Source: VRUE01 sp963730315
GTDB taxonomy: Bacteria; Actinomycetota; Thermoleophilia; Solirubrobacterales; 70-9
NCBI GenBank assembly: GCA_963730315.1
Contig: CAVSRD010000012.1
Location: 1 to 64,000 of the forward strand
Length of the DNA stretch: 64,000 nt
Direction of reading: 5' to 3'
The notes under the pieces were generated by a model. It was not told where the DNA came from. It worked only from the letters and a program-made list of their open reading frames with translations, and searched no databases. This document shows positions 1 to 7,332 of this stretch, one piece after another. The position numbers and the translations under genes were made by a program. Each line of letters opens with the position of its first letter. Position 1 is the first letter of the stretch.

Positions 1-69
1 GCGCCTACCGGAATCGAACCGGTGTAAACGGCTTTGCAGGCCGCTGCGTAGCCACTCCGCCAAGGCGCC
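1..69 (-). tRNA. tRNA-Cys (GCA), 3' end cut by window edge
   Basis: The reverse complement starts GGCGCCTTGGCGGAGTGG and reads through a D-arm, an anticodon loop CTGCAAA (anticodon GCA), a variable region and the T-arm GGTTCGATTCC. The acceptor strand AGGCGC reaches the window edge, so the last paired base, the discriminator and any CCA lie outside. Clover-leaf pairing is good for all visible arms. A second, partial copy of its 5' half lies at 1900-1936 (separate entry). Confidence 0.93.
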
Positions 70-467
70 GGGAGCGCATCCCTGAGCCGAATCTGAGGGG
101 GAGCTTGGCGAGCTGAGGATCGCTGTCTCGGGCTTCCTGTGCCCAATCGGCGGTCGGCGGCGCGGCCCACGCGGCGCCCTCTCGTATTCGGTCCGGCACG
201 CACCTGACAGCTTAGCCGCCGCTTGACCGTCTTCGTGTAGACGGGCAGCCACCCCGCAACTTTCATTCGGTCGACCCGCCAACGAGTCTGGATGGTAGAT
301 CGACCTCAAGGATCTATTCGCGCAAACTCGGCGGGAAACTACGGATGGACCGCCATCGCGGCGAGCATTAGCGTTCTCCCGAGATTCCAACGAACGTCGG
401 AGGCCCAAGCCTGGACAAAGTTGCGAGGGTTTGGAGGGGCCTCGGCCTCAAACCGGAAGCGAGCCAC
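70..467. other. Non-coding stretch, no gene recognised
   Basis: About 400 bases between tRNA-Cys and the broken secreted-protein gene. Base composition is visibly lower in GC than the rest of the window. Short open frames exist on both strands, but their translations show no signal peptide, domain or conserved pattern, and one overlaps the tRNA. The only useful signal is a GGAAG about 8 bases before the ATG at 468, a plausible ribosome binding site for the next reading frame. I see no convincing promoter or terminator. Confidence 0.5.
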
Positions 468-1877
468 ATGAGGCAGCAGAGGAAGCTCCGTCGTCCAATC
501 GTCCTGGCCCTGCTGTTCGCCTTCGCGGCGCTGATCGTTCCCTCGGCCGCAACGGCTGGTGTGCCGGAACGAAGGCCGGCACGGCAAGCGGGGACGGGGT
601 TATGCCCGAAGTATTGGAAGGCAACCCGAAATGCCCCGACCAGTTCTTCGAACTCAAGGTTGACCCCCCCGTCAACGGAACATACACCGGCGAATTCGGC
701 CTTCTGCACGTCACCGTCACTTTCACGGACAAGAAGGAGAGCCCAAACTCGTCGACTGGGAATCCAACCTCGGCATCGATCAGGTGATCGTCAAGGGCGG
801 CGACTGGGCAGACCTCTACACGTACGAACCCGAGGACACTGACGACACCAACCTGCATACGCCAGTCAATCCACAGAGCGAAAAGTATTACGGAATCAGC
901 TTCGTCACGTTCTGCTACGACTTCGAGCTGGAATGCTAAAGACCGCGATGACGACATTCACGCGGGACTACGAATGGGAAATCGAGAAGTCGAACGAAGC
1001 CCCGGAACTCACGCTTTTCCCGGGTCAGCAATTTGACGTGCCCTACAACGTGATTGCCAGCGTCAAAGGATTCGAAGACTCCGCATGGAACGTCAGCGGT
1101 GAGATCACCGTTCACAACCCGTCGCCCTTCGACGCCAAGGGCGTGCAAGTAACGGACGAAATCACTGGGTTTGGCCCGGTCACCGTCGACTGCAGCGGAG
1201 AAGAGGAAATTCCCGTTGGGGGCACCTTGGTCTGCACCTACGAAAGCGACCTGACAAACGGCGAAAGCAGGACCAACGAAGCGACCGCGACAACGACCAC
1301 GCCAAGAATCAACGACGGTTCCGGCACCGCAGCGGTTACCTTCGGTGAACCGTCCACATTGGTCGACGAATGCGTGGATGTCTACGACGCGTTCAACGAA
1401 GAAGCGCCAGAACTGCTCGGCGAAGTCTGCGTCCCTGGATCCCCGGACACCTTCGAATACTCAAGGCTGGTTGGAGGGTTTTCTGAGGAAGAATGCGGTA
1501 CTCACCTAGTCAGCAATGCCGCGAGCCTAGAAGAAGGCGAAGCAGAAGGAGGGGAAGCGACGTCGACCGTCGATATCGAAGTCCCGTGCCCCGCACCCGC
1601 GGCTCTCACGCTGGCGAAGCCCTACGCAGCGCTTGTCCGTCCTCTTGGCTACTTCAAGCCCTGCGGCACCTTCAGGTTCAAGGGAGGGCACAAGCTCTTC
1701 AGGCATTCCCTCAGGTGCGGCAAGGCGAAGCGCAAGAGCAAGTACGTGCTGAGACACCGGGGTGCGCCACGGGGTTGGCGCTGCGACCTGAGGAAGCTGC
1801 GAGGCGGTTCCGCCACATGCAAGCGGGGCGGGAGGGCATTTTCCTTCGTGCCGCACCGCCGCCATCGCGCTAGCTAG
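468..1877 (+). pseudogene. Frameshifted secreted protein with CARDB/DUF11-like repeat domain
   Basis: The coding signal runs through three frames in turn. A signal peptide (MRQQRKLRRP then a hydrophobic run ending PSAATA) starts at 468. The frame changes near 557 and continues with CPDQFFELKV. It changes near 739 and continues with VIVKGGDWADLYTYEP and GISFVTFCYDFELE. It changes again near 933 and continues with TTFTRDYEWEIEKS. Each change is explained by one missing base. The order of motifs (Cys-Pro-Asp start, VIVKGG, FCYD, TTFTR-Y-W-I-K) matches a family of large secreted proteins seen in Actinobacteria and Chloroflexi, as I recall it. The tail (about residues 230-314 of the last segment) is basic and Cys-rich. 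Either a decayed gene or base-call errors; function unknown, probably cell surface. GC is lower than in neighbouring genes. Confidence 0.75.
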
Positions 1878-1899
1878 GCCAGAACATTGCCGCGGTGAG

Positions 1900-1936
1900 C
1901 CTTTGCAGGCCGCTGCGCAGCCCCTTACGCCGAGGC
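1900..1936 (-). repeat. Half copy of tRNA-Cys (5' half), possible attachment-site remnant
   Basis: On the minus strand this stretch carries the D-arm and anticodon arm of a tRNA-Cys: 17 bases (1901-1917) match the real tRNA exactly through the anticodon loop, and roughly 30 of 37 match overall. It then diverges where the variable and T-arm should be. It lies in the same orientation as the intact tRNA at 1-69 and bounds the lower-GC island on its far side, as a duplicated integration site would. No integrase is present between the copies, so the mobile-element reading is inference. Confidence 0.6.
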
Positions 1937-2023
1937 TGTCGTGAGTGGAGGGTGGCGGCGTCGCGGCGCGCTCCACGGAGAGCGCGACTCCGGCGGCGAG
2001 CCGGCTCCTGATACACACCCGAC

Positions 2024-2707
2024 ATGGCGGACGAGGCATGGTCGGCGGTTGACGACTACGTGGCCGGATGGCTGGCGCCGCACGACGAGGCGCTGGCGGC
2101 AGCGGTGCGGGCGAGCGAGGAAGCCGGGCTGCCGCCGATCCAGATCTCGCCGCCTCAGGGCATGCTGCTGCACCTTCTCGCCAGGGCGATCGGAGCGAAG
2201 AGGATCCTCGAGTTCGGCGCGCTCGGCGGCTACAGCACGATCTGGCTGGCGCGGGCGCTGCCGGAGGACGGCCGTCTGATCACCCTCGAGGCGGAGGCGC
2301 GATACGCGGAGGTCGCGCGCCAGAACGTGGCGCGGGCCGGACTTGCCGACCGGGTCGACCTGCGGATCGGTCCGGCCCTCGACCTGCTGCCCGAGCTGGA
2401 GTCCGAGGGCGCCGGCCCGTTCGACCTGACCTTCATCGACGCCGACAAGGTCCACACCCCCGACTACTTCGCCTGGTCGGTCGCGCACTCTCGGCCCGGT
2501 AGCGTGATCGTCGCCGACAACGTCGTGCGGGGCGGAACCCTCGCCGAGGCGGACAGCGACGATCCGACGACCGAGGCGCAGCGCCGCCTGCACGAGGAGA
2601 TCGCCGCCGACCCGCGGGTCAGCGGCACGACGATCCAGACGGTGGGCGGCAAGGGCTACGACGGCTTCACGATCGCTCTGGTCGAGCGGGGTGCTTCCCG
2701 TCCTTAG
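2024..2707 (+). CDS. Class I SAM-dependent O-methyltransferase
   Basis: A 227-residue protein of the catechol/caffeoyl-CoA O-methyltransferase type (methyltransferase family 3). The SAM-binding motif I is EFGALGGYSTIW at residues 63-74, followed by the acidic LEAEARYAEVARQN segment that binds the ribose. FIDADK at 137-142 and the ADN at 164-166 are the usual metal/substrate-binding positions. It should transfer a methyl group from S-adenosylmethionine to a small hydroxylated substrate in the cytosol; the substrate cannot be told. Its stop overlaps that of the convergent mscS gene by 4 bases. Confidence 0.88.
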   Translation: MADEAWSAVDDYVAGWLAPHDEALAAAVRASEEAGLPPIQISPPQGMLLHLLARAIGAKRILEFGALGGYSTIWLARALPEDGRLITLEAEARYAEVARQNVARAGLADRVDLRIGPALDLLPELESEGAGPFDLTFIDADKVHTPDYFAWSVAHSRPGSVIVADNVVRGGTLAEADSDDPTTEAQRRLHEEIAADPRVSGTTIQTVGGKGYDGFTIALVERGASRP

Positions 2708-3645
2708 GTCCCGGGCGTGATCTGGCCCGTTGCGCCCCCCGGGCCGCCGGACGGAGGGTCGGCGACCGCGAACGAGACCGACGGTATCTCGATCCCCTCC
2801 GCATCGAACCGGGCCTTGACCTTCTCACGCAGGTCGCGACTCATCCGCCATTGCTGCAGCGGCTCGGTCTTCGCAACCAGGCGAATCACGATCCCGGTCG
2901 GGTCCATGCTCACCACCCCCCAGACCTCGGGCTCCTCGATGATCGCGTTGTCGGCGCGCCAGACCTCGTCGGCGACCTCCTTCATCGCCTGGCGGGCCTG
3001 CTCGACGTCGGTCGCGTAGGCGACTCGGACGTCGACCAGCGCCCGCGACCAGTGCTGGGACATGTTCCCGACCGGGGTCATCTTCCCGTTTGGCACGTGC
3101 CAGAGCGTGCCGTCAACCGCGCGGATGCGGGTCGCCCGCAGCGTCACCGCCTCGACCTCGCCGCTCGCCTGGGCGCCGCTCGGCTGTCCCACGGTGACCC
3201 AGTCGCCGACGCCGAACTGGTCCTCGACCAGGATGAAGAAGCCAGAGACGAGGTCCCGCACCAGGGACTGCGCGCCGAACCCGAGCGCGACGCCGAGCAG
3301 CCCGGCGCCGGCCAGGATCGGGCCGACCTGGGCACCGAAGGAGTGCAGGACGAGCACTGCGGCGACGATCCAGATCGCGAAGCTCGCCGCGCCCGCCGCA
3401 GCGGCGGCTATCGCCTCGATCCGCTGGGCCGAGCGCAGGGTCAGCGTTTCGCCGCTCTCCAGCAGTGCGGCGGGGGCGCGGTCGCGCACGGTGGTCAGCC
3501 GGCGCTGCATGTCGCGCGACCCGAGGCGACGCACCGCACGCTTGACGACATAGCGGACCAGCCTGCTGACCAGCGCCGCGCCGATCACGATCAGCAGCGG
3601 GGCCAGCACCTCGTCGACCAGAACGTCGCTGATGGTTGCTGTCAT
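2704..3645 (-). CDS. MscS-family mechanosensitive ion channel
   Basis: 313 residues. A membrane helix lies near residues 12-32, a second near 85-105, and the pore helix near 108-130 carries the typical small-residue pattern GLLGVALGFGAQSLVRDL. The soluble beta domain begins with GDWVTV and the C-terminal vestibule follows. The family opens under membrane tension to release solutes during osmotic downshock. With few membrane helices it resembles the compact MscS rather than the large MscK/YbiO types. A GGAG precedes the ATG by about 8 bases. The final 25 residues are Pro/Gly-rich and probably disordered. Confidence 0.9.
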   Translation of the reverse strand: MTATISDVLVDEVLAPLLIVIGAALVSRLVRYVVKRAVRRLGSRDMQRRLTTVRDRAPAALLESGETLTLRSAQRIEAIAAAAAGAASFAIWIVAAVLVLHSFGAQVGPILAGAGLLGVALGFGAQSLVRDLVSGFFILVEDQFGVGDWVTVGQPSGAQASGEVEAVTLRATRIRAVDGTLWHVPNGKMTPVGNMSQHWSRALVDVRVAYATDVEQARQAMKEVADEVWRADNAIIEEPEVWGVVSMDPTGIVIRLVAKTEPLQQWRMSRDLREKVKARFDAEGIEIPSVSFAVADPPSGGPGGATGQITPGT

Positions 3646-3820
3646 CGTCGCATCTCCGGAGGGGGCTTCGTGCGCCCCGGCACCCAGAGTTTACGTTCGC
3701 GCCGGAAGCGACGCGCGACCGCTAACCGCTAGCTCCGCTCCTGAAGCGGCGTGCGTTTGTAGCCTCTCCGCGCCGCTAAGCGCAAGCTGGAGGACGCACC
3801 TCCTTGACCCGCGGGAGGCG

Positions 3821-4375
3821 CTACTCGCCCGCCTTCTCGCCGTTCGGGTGCAGCGGGTACCAGGGAGCCCCGAAGGAATCGACGTCGGTGCCGTTGTCTT
3901 CGCCCGGCTTGCTGTCGGCGGTGTAGGTGTAGAGCGGCCAGCCCGCGTAGGTGACCTGGGTCGTGCCGTCGGTGCGCTTGGTCGTGCCGAGCTTCGACGA
4001 TTCGGCGCCGCTCACCGCCTGCGGCATGCCGCTCGTCGTCAGCGGCGGCCAGGCGCTCGCGCAGGCGCCGTAGCAGGCCGACTTGCCCCCCTCGTCCTTC
4101 TCGAAGTAGTAGAGCGTGAGCCCTTCGGAATCGACCAGCACCTTGCCGAGGTCACCGACACTCGCGACCGAGACTGCGCCCGAGCCTGAGGCGGACGAGG
4201 ACTCGCCGCTGTAGCCACCACCACCCGATTCGCCGCTCGCTGCCTTGGTCGAACCGCTGCTTCCGCCGGATCCGTAGGCGCTCGATTCGCCGGAGTTGGA
4301 GCTGCCGCCGCATCCGGCAACGGCAAAGGCGGCTGCTACGGCGAGCGTGGAGACGGCTGGAAAGGCTCTGATCAC
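3821..4375 (-). CDS. Lipoprotein with COG4315-type secreted repeats
   Basis: 184 residues. The N-terminus is a signal peptide with a lipobox (AVAGC) followed by a long Ser/Gly linker of about 45 residues. Two repeats of the family known as 'secreted repeat of unknown function' follow: one around VLVDSEGLTLYYFEKD with a nearby CYGACASAWPP, and one around YAGWPLYTYTADS. The protein should be anchored on the outer face of the membrane by lipid on the cysteine. No enzymatic function is established for the family. It sits downstream of an ECF sigma/anti-sigma pair on the same strand, which could control it. Confidence 0.85.
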   Translation of the reverse strand: MIRAFPAVSTLAVAAAFAVAGCGGSSNSGESSAYGSGGSSGSTKAASGESGGGGYSGESSSASGSGAVSVASVGDLGKVLVDSEGLTLYYFEKDEGGKSACYGACASAWPPLTTSGMPQAVSGAESSKLGTTKRTDGTTQVTYAGWPLYTYTADSKPGEDNGTDVDSFGAPWYPLHPNGEKAGE

Positions 4376-4498
4376 GTTTCCTCCTTCGGTCTGGCTGCGT
4401 CGCGGTCGTTGGCCCGGTCTACGCGCCGTCGCCCGCTCGGGTTCAATCGCAGACGGCGAAACCCGAAGACCAGCGAAGACCGGTCGGGGCCAAGGCGA

Positions 4499-5170
4499 TC
4501 AGGCGGGGCCGCTGGGAATCACCGGGGCGGCGAAGGCGCGCCTTCCCACGTGGACGACGACCGCCCGGGTGCGCGAGAGATCGAGGGCCGAGCTGAGCAC
4601 CGCCCCGTCCTCGCCGTAGCGGTAGCGGAAGGTGCCGGCGGACAGCCGCGCGCCGTGCGGGCCGCGCAGGACGACGCGGCAGAGCGTGCCCGAGGGCACT
4701 CCCTGGACGTACATGTGGACCTCGGTGCCGTAGGCGCGCGGCTCCAGAGTCGCGGCGATCTTCATGCCCGGCGGGAGCGAAGAGAAGGCGACCCGCAGTT
4801 CGGGTCCTGAGCCGGAGCCGGCGCCGAGAACGAAGATCGCCAGGACGGCGGTTGCCGCGGCCGCGGCCACGCCGCCGAACGCCAGGCCCAATCGCAGCCG
4901 ACGCCGGCGCCTGGATGAGCGCCGCTCGCCCGCGATCGTCGCTTCGATGCGCTTGCCGAGCCCGGGCGGTGGCTGCGGCGGCTCGGCGAAGCGCTCCGGG
5001 TCGGCCAGCGGCATGACCCGCGTCACCGATTCGAGCTCGGCGAGCTCGGCCCGGCACTCGGCGCAACCCTCCAGGTGAGCGTCCAGCCCCGCCCGCTCGG
5101 TCTCGGGAAGCTGCCCGAGCGCGTGGGCGCCGAGCGAGTCGCGCCACTCCCTGCAGCCCTCAGTCCTCAT
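4499..5170 (-). CDS. Anti-sigma factor (zinc-finger, RskA-like)
   Basis: 223 residues. The N-terminal cytoplasmic domain contains the zinc anti-sigma signature His-x3-Cys-x2-Cys (HLEGCAEC). A single membrane helix follows an Arg-rich stretch, roughly residues 92-115. The outer domain of about 105 residues ends the protein and resembles the RskA C-terminal domain. It should hold the ECF sigma factor encoded just upstream inactive until a signal at the membrane releases it. Its start lies inside the end of that sigma gene (11-base overlap), which implies co-translation and supports the pairing. Confidence 0.9.
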   Translation of the reverse strand: MRTEGCREWRDSLGAHALGQLPETERAGLDAHLEGCAECRAELAELESVTRVMPLADPERFAEPPQPPPGLGKRIEATIAGERRSSRRRRRLRLGLAFGGVAAAAATAVLAIFVLGAGSGSGPELRVAFSSLPPGMKIAATLEPRAYGTEVHMYVQGVPSGTLCRVVLRGPHGARLSAGTFRYRYGEDGAVLSSALDLSRTRAVVVHVGRRAFAAPVIPSGPA

Positions 5171-5669
5171 AGCCGATCTCCTCCAGTGCCACCTTGAGCG
5201 CCCGCAGGCCGTAGTAGACGCGGCTCTTCACGGTGCCCTCGGGCACGCCGAGCTCGGCGGCGACCTCGGCGTAGGGGCGGCCGCGGTAATAGGCCTCGAC
5301 GAGCACGCGGCGGTGCTGCTCGCCGATCCTGCGCATCGCCTCCTCGACCTGCCAGGCGAGCAGCGCCTCCTCTAGTGGGTCCACCGCGGGCTCTACGCCC
5401 CCCTCCACGGGGATCGGGCGGTTCGACCGCGCCCGGCTGAGGTCGATCACCACGTTGCGCAGGATCGCGAACAGCCAGGTGCGCAACGAGCCGAGCTCGG
5501 GGTCGAAGCGCTCCCCCGCCCGCCAGGCGCGCAGGAAGGTCTCCTGCACGGCCTCCTCGGCGAGGCCGGCATCGCCCAGGGAGCGCATCGCGAAGCCGTA
5601 CAGCTCGCCCGCGTGGGCGGCGTAGGCCTCGCGCACGTCCCGCTCGCGGCTCAGGGCGCCGAGTGGCAT
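5160..5669 (-). CDS. ECF-family RNA polymerase sigma factor
   Basis: 169 residues. Region 2 includes AEEAVQETFLRAWRAGERFD and the SLRTWLFAILRNVVIDLSR core-binding/-10-recognition segment. Region 4 has the helix-turn-helix RPYAEVAAELGVPEGTVKSR, which recognises the -35 element. Regions 1 and 3 are absent, as usual for ECF (group 4) factors. The adjoining anti-sigma gene overlaps its 3' end. Likely targets are unknown; the lipoprotein downstream and the cupredoxin upstream are the nearest candidates on the same strand. Confidence 0.93.
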   Translation of the reverse strand: MPLGALSRERDVREAYAAHAGELYGFAMRSLGDAGLAEEAVQETFLRAWRAGERFDPELGSLRTWLFAILRNVVIDLSRARSNRPIPVEGGVEPAVDPLEEALLAWQVEEAMRRIGEQHRRVLVEAYYRGRPYAEVAAELGVPEGTVKSRVYYGLRALKVALEEIGYED

Positions 5670-5736
5670 CGGATCGATCTTGAAGCAGAAGGGCAGCTCA
5701 CGCCGTCCCTGTATACGGCACCGAGAGTCGCCGGGT

Positions 5737-6120
5737 TCAGCGTACGACGATCTTGCCGTGCATGAAGGGGTGGATCGTGCAGTGGTAGGCGTAGACGCCG
5801 GCGCGGCGCAGCTTCACCGTGATCGAGTGCCCCGGCCGGATGTGGCCGGTGTTGAAGCTGCCACGCCGGGTCGCGGTATGGGCGGTCGAGTCGCTGTTGG
5901 CGAAAACGACCTTCGTCCCGCGCTTGACCCGCAGCGCGTGGGGGTGGAAGGCAAACCCGCTGATGTCCACGCGAACCGCCCTGGCAGGGCGATGGGCCCG
6001 GTGGTTGCCACGGCCCGACGCCGGGGCGCTGGGCAGCAGCGCTGTGGCGAGGAGCACCGCGGTAGCAGCCGTGCCGAGGACGACAAGCCCGCGCCGACGG
6101 TCGACAGAGATCAATCGCAT
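5737..6120 (-). CDS. Secreted cupredoxin (plastocyanin-like)
   Basis: 127 residues. An N-terminal hydrophobic helix (about residues 12-32) serves as signal or anchor. The rest is one cupredoxin fold with a complete type 1 copper site: a His in STAHTATR, then Cys, His and Met in the YHCTIHPFMHG cluster at the C-terminus. It would act as a small electron carrier or copper-binding protein outside the membrane. It lies between the ECF sigma factor and the respiratory operon, whose last gene is another cupredoxin, so a role in electron supply to that enzyme is possible. Confidence 0.88.
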   Translation of the reverse strand: MRLISVDRRRGLVVLGTAATAVLLATALLPSAPASGRGNHRAHRPARAVRVDISGFAFHPHALRVKRGTKVVFANSDSTAHTATRRGSFNTGHIRPGHSITVKLRRAGVYAYHCTIHPFMHGKIVVR

Positions 6121-6163
6121 CGTCGCGGTCTACGGACGGAGACCGCTCGAAGTTCAAACGGAA

Positions 6164-6178
6164 GCGGAATCTTTCCGC
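6164..6178 (-). terminator. Short perfect hairpin after the respiratory operon
   Basis: A 6-bp perfect stem, GCGGAA and TTCCGC, with a 3-base loop lies about 45 bases after the stop codon of the cupredoxin gene that ends the respiratory operon. On the minus strand it is followed by a mixed pyrimidine-rich stretch rather than a clear U-run, so an intrinsic terminator is only a weak call. Confidence 0.3.
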
Positions 6179-6222
6179 CGACACCGTTCGGCGCGGTTTG
6201 CCGGAGTCGTTGAACCTCTGGC

Positions 6223-6828
6223 CTACTTGACGACGAGCGTGCCTTCCATGCCCGCCTCGGCGTGGCCGGGCACCGTGCAGAGAAATGAGTAGGTGCCCGG
6301 TTCGAGCTCGGCGCTGACCGACGTCTCTCCTTTGGTGATCCGCTTGGAGGTTGCGATCACCTTGCCGTCCTGCTCGATGGCCACGTCGTGTTCGATCGGG
6401 GCCGGGTTGCTGAATTCGATCGTTACCCTGCCCGGCCTGCTGGAGAGCCTGGTGGCATCGAAGGCGATGGCGGTGGGATCGGCGGCCAGCTTCAGGGTCC
6501 CGCCGCCCTTCGTCACTGCGGACGTCTGCTTCCCGTCCGCAGCTTCGCCTCCCTTCATCGCTTCCTCGCCGCCGACCGGGGATTCCTGCTCTTCTTCGAC
6601 CCTTTCGCCTGCGGCCTCCAGCTCCTGCGCTCTGGACTCCTGCTCGTCCTGCGCGTTCAGAACACCGAAGGTCATGGTGGCGCTCACCAGGACGGCGAAG
6701 ATCGCGAACGTCGCCGCCATCACCCCGGCGGTGGACGGGAAGCGGGAAACACGGATGCCGACGAAGCTCGTCAGGACTGCCATGACCGCCAGGCCGGCGC
6801 CCAGCAGGTAGAAGAGAGTGCTGTTCAT
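6223..6828 (-). CDS. Membrane-anchored cupredoxin of the respiratory operon
   Basis: 201 residues. Two hydrophobic helices lie near residues 5-25 and 33-55, followed by an acidic Glu-rich linker (about 60-105). The C-terminal cupredoxin domain has the copper ligands His (PIEHDVAIE), Cys and His (LCTVPGH) and Met (AGMEG). It is the last gene of an operon with the two heme-copper enzyme subunits and a cytochrome c, about 50 bases after the latter. It probably hands electrons to the CuA site of subunit II, or forms an accessory subunit. Confidence 0.88.
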   Translation of the reverse strand: MNSTLFYLLGAGLAVMAVLTSFVGIRVSRFPSTAGVMAATFAIFAVLVSATMTFGVLNAQDEQESRAQELEAAGERVEEEQESPVGGEEAMKGGEAADGKQTSAVTKGGGTLKLAADPTAIAFDATRLSSRPGRVTIEFSNPAPIEHDVAIEQDGKVIATSKRITKGETSVSAELEPGTYSFLCTVPGHAEAGMEGTLVVK

Positions 6829-6877
6829 GCCGCAGGCTTCCTACGCCGGATGAGGAATTCCCGCCGCCCGCGTCGGT

Positions 6878-7330
6878 TCATTCCCCGGCGACGGCAGCCA
6901 CATAGGCCGCCACCTGTTCGGCTTCTTTGCCGTTGTAGAGGTCTGCGGGCATCGCCCCGGTTCCGCTGCCCCCGACCCGGATTGCCGATTCCACCGTGGC
7001 GGCGTCGGGCGCGAGAACATCCAGGTCGGGGCCGACCGTTCCCTTGGTTTCTGCGTTGGAGAGCGTGTGACAGGACCCGCAGGTCTGCGCGAAGAGCTGC
7101 TTCCCCGGCCCGGTGGCCGCTGGGGACGGTCCCGAGGAGGGCTCTGAGCCGGCTGGCCGGACGGCCGACCCGGTGGCATGATCCTTGCCGCGGTTGTATC
7201 CAATCGTGTAGGTGGCGCCCATCAGGGCGACGACCACCAGCCCTGCTCCGATGCCGATCAACCATGACTCGGCCGTCCCCCAGCGCCGCTCAACGCCGCT
7301 CTCGTCCTCGCTTCTCGTCGGCTCGGCCAT
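6878..7330 (-). CDS. Membrane-anchored c-type cytochrome
   Basis: 150 residues from the ATG at 7330. One membrane helix (about residues 23-44), then a Pro/Ser-rich linker, then a class I cytochrome c domain with the heme motif CGSCH at 84-88 and the likely distal Met in TGAMPADLY (Met127). It begins 2 bases after the stop of subunit I and so belongs to the same transcript. It is the likely electron donor to the terminal enzyme. An upstream extension of the frame is open but runs inside the subunit I gene and has no family character. Confidence 0.9.
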   Translation of the reverse strand: MAEPTRSEDESGVERRWGTAESWLIGIGAGLVVVALMGATYTIGYNRGKDHATGSAVRPAGSEPSSGPSPAATGPGKQLFAQTCGSCHTLSNAETKGTVGPDLDVLAPDAATVESAIRVGGSGTGAMPADLYNGKEAEQVAAYVAAVAGE

Positions 7331-7332
7331 GG

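Noticed and set aside
5..199. 64-codon minus-strand ORF over the tRNA-Cys region
   Set aside because: It overlaps the tRNA, and its translation has no recognisable feature.
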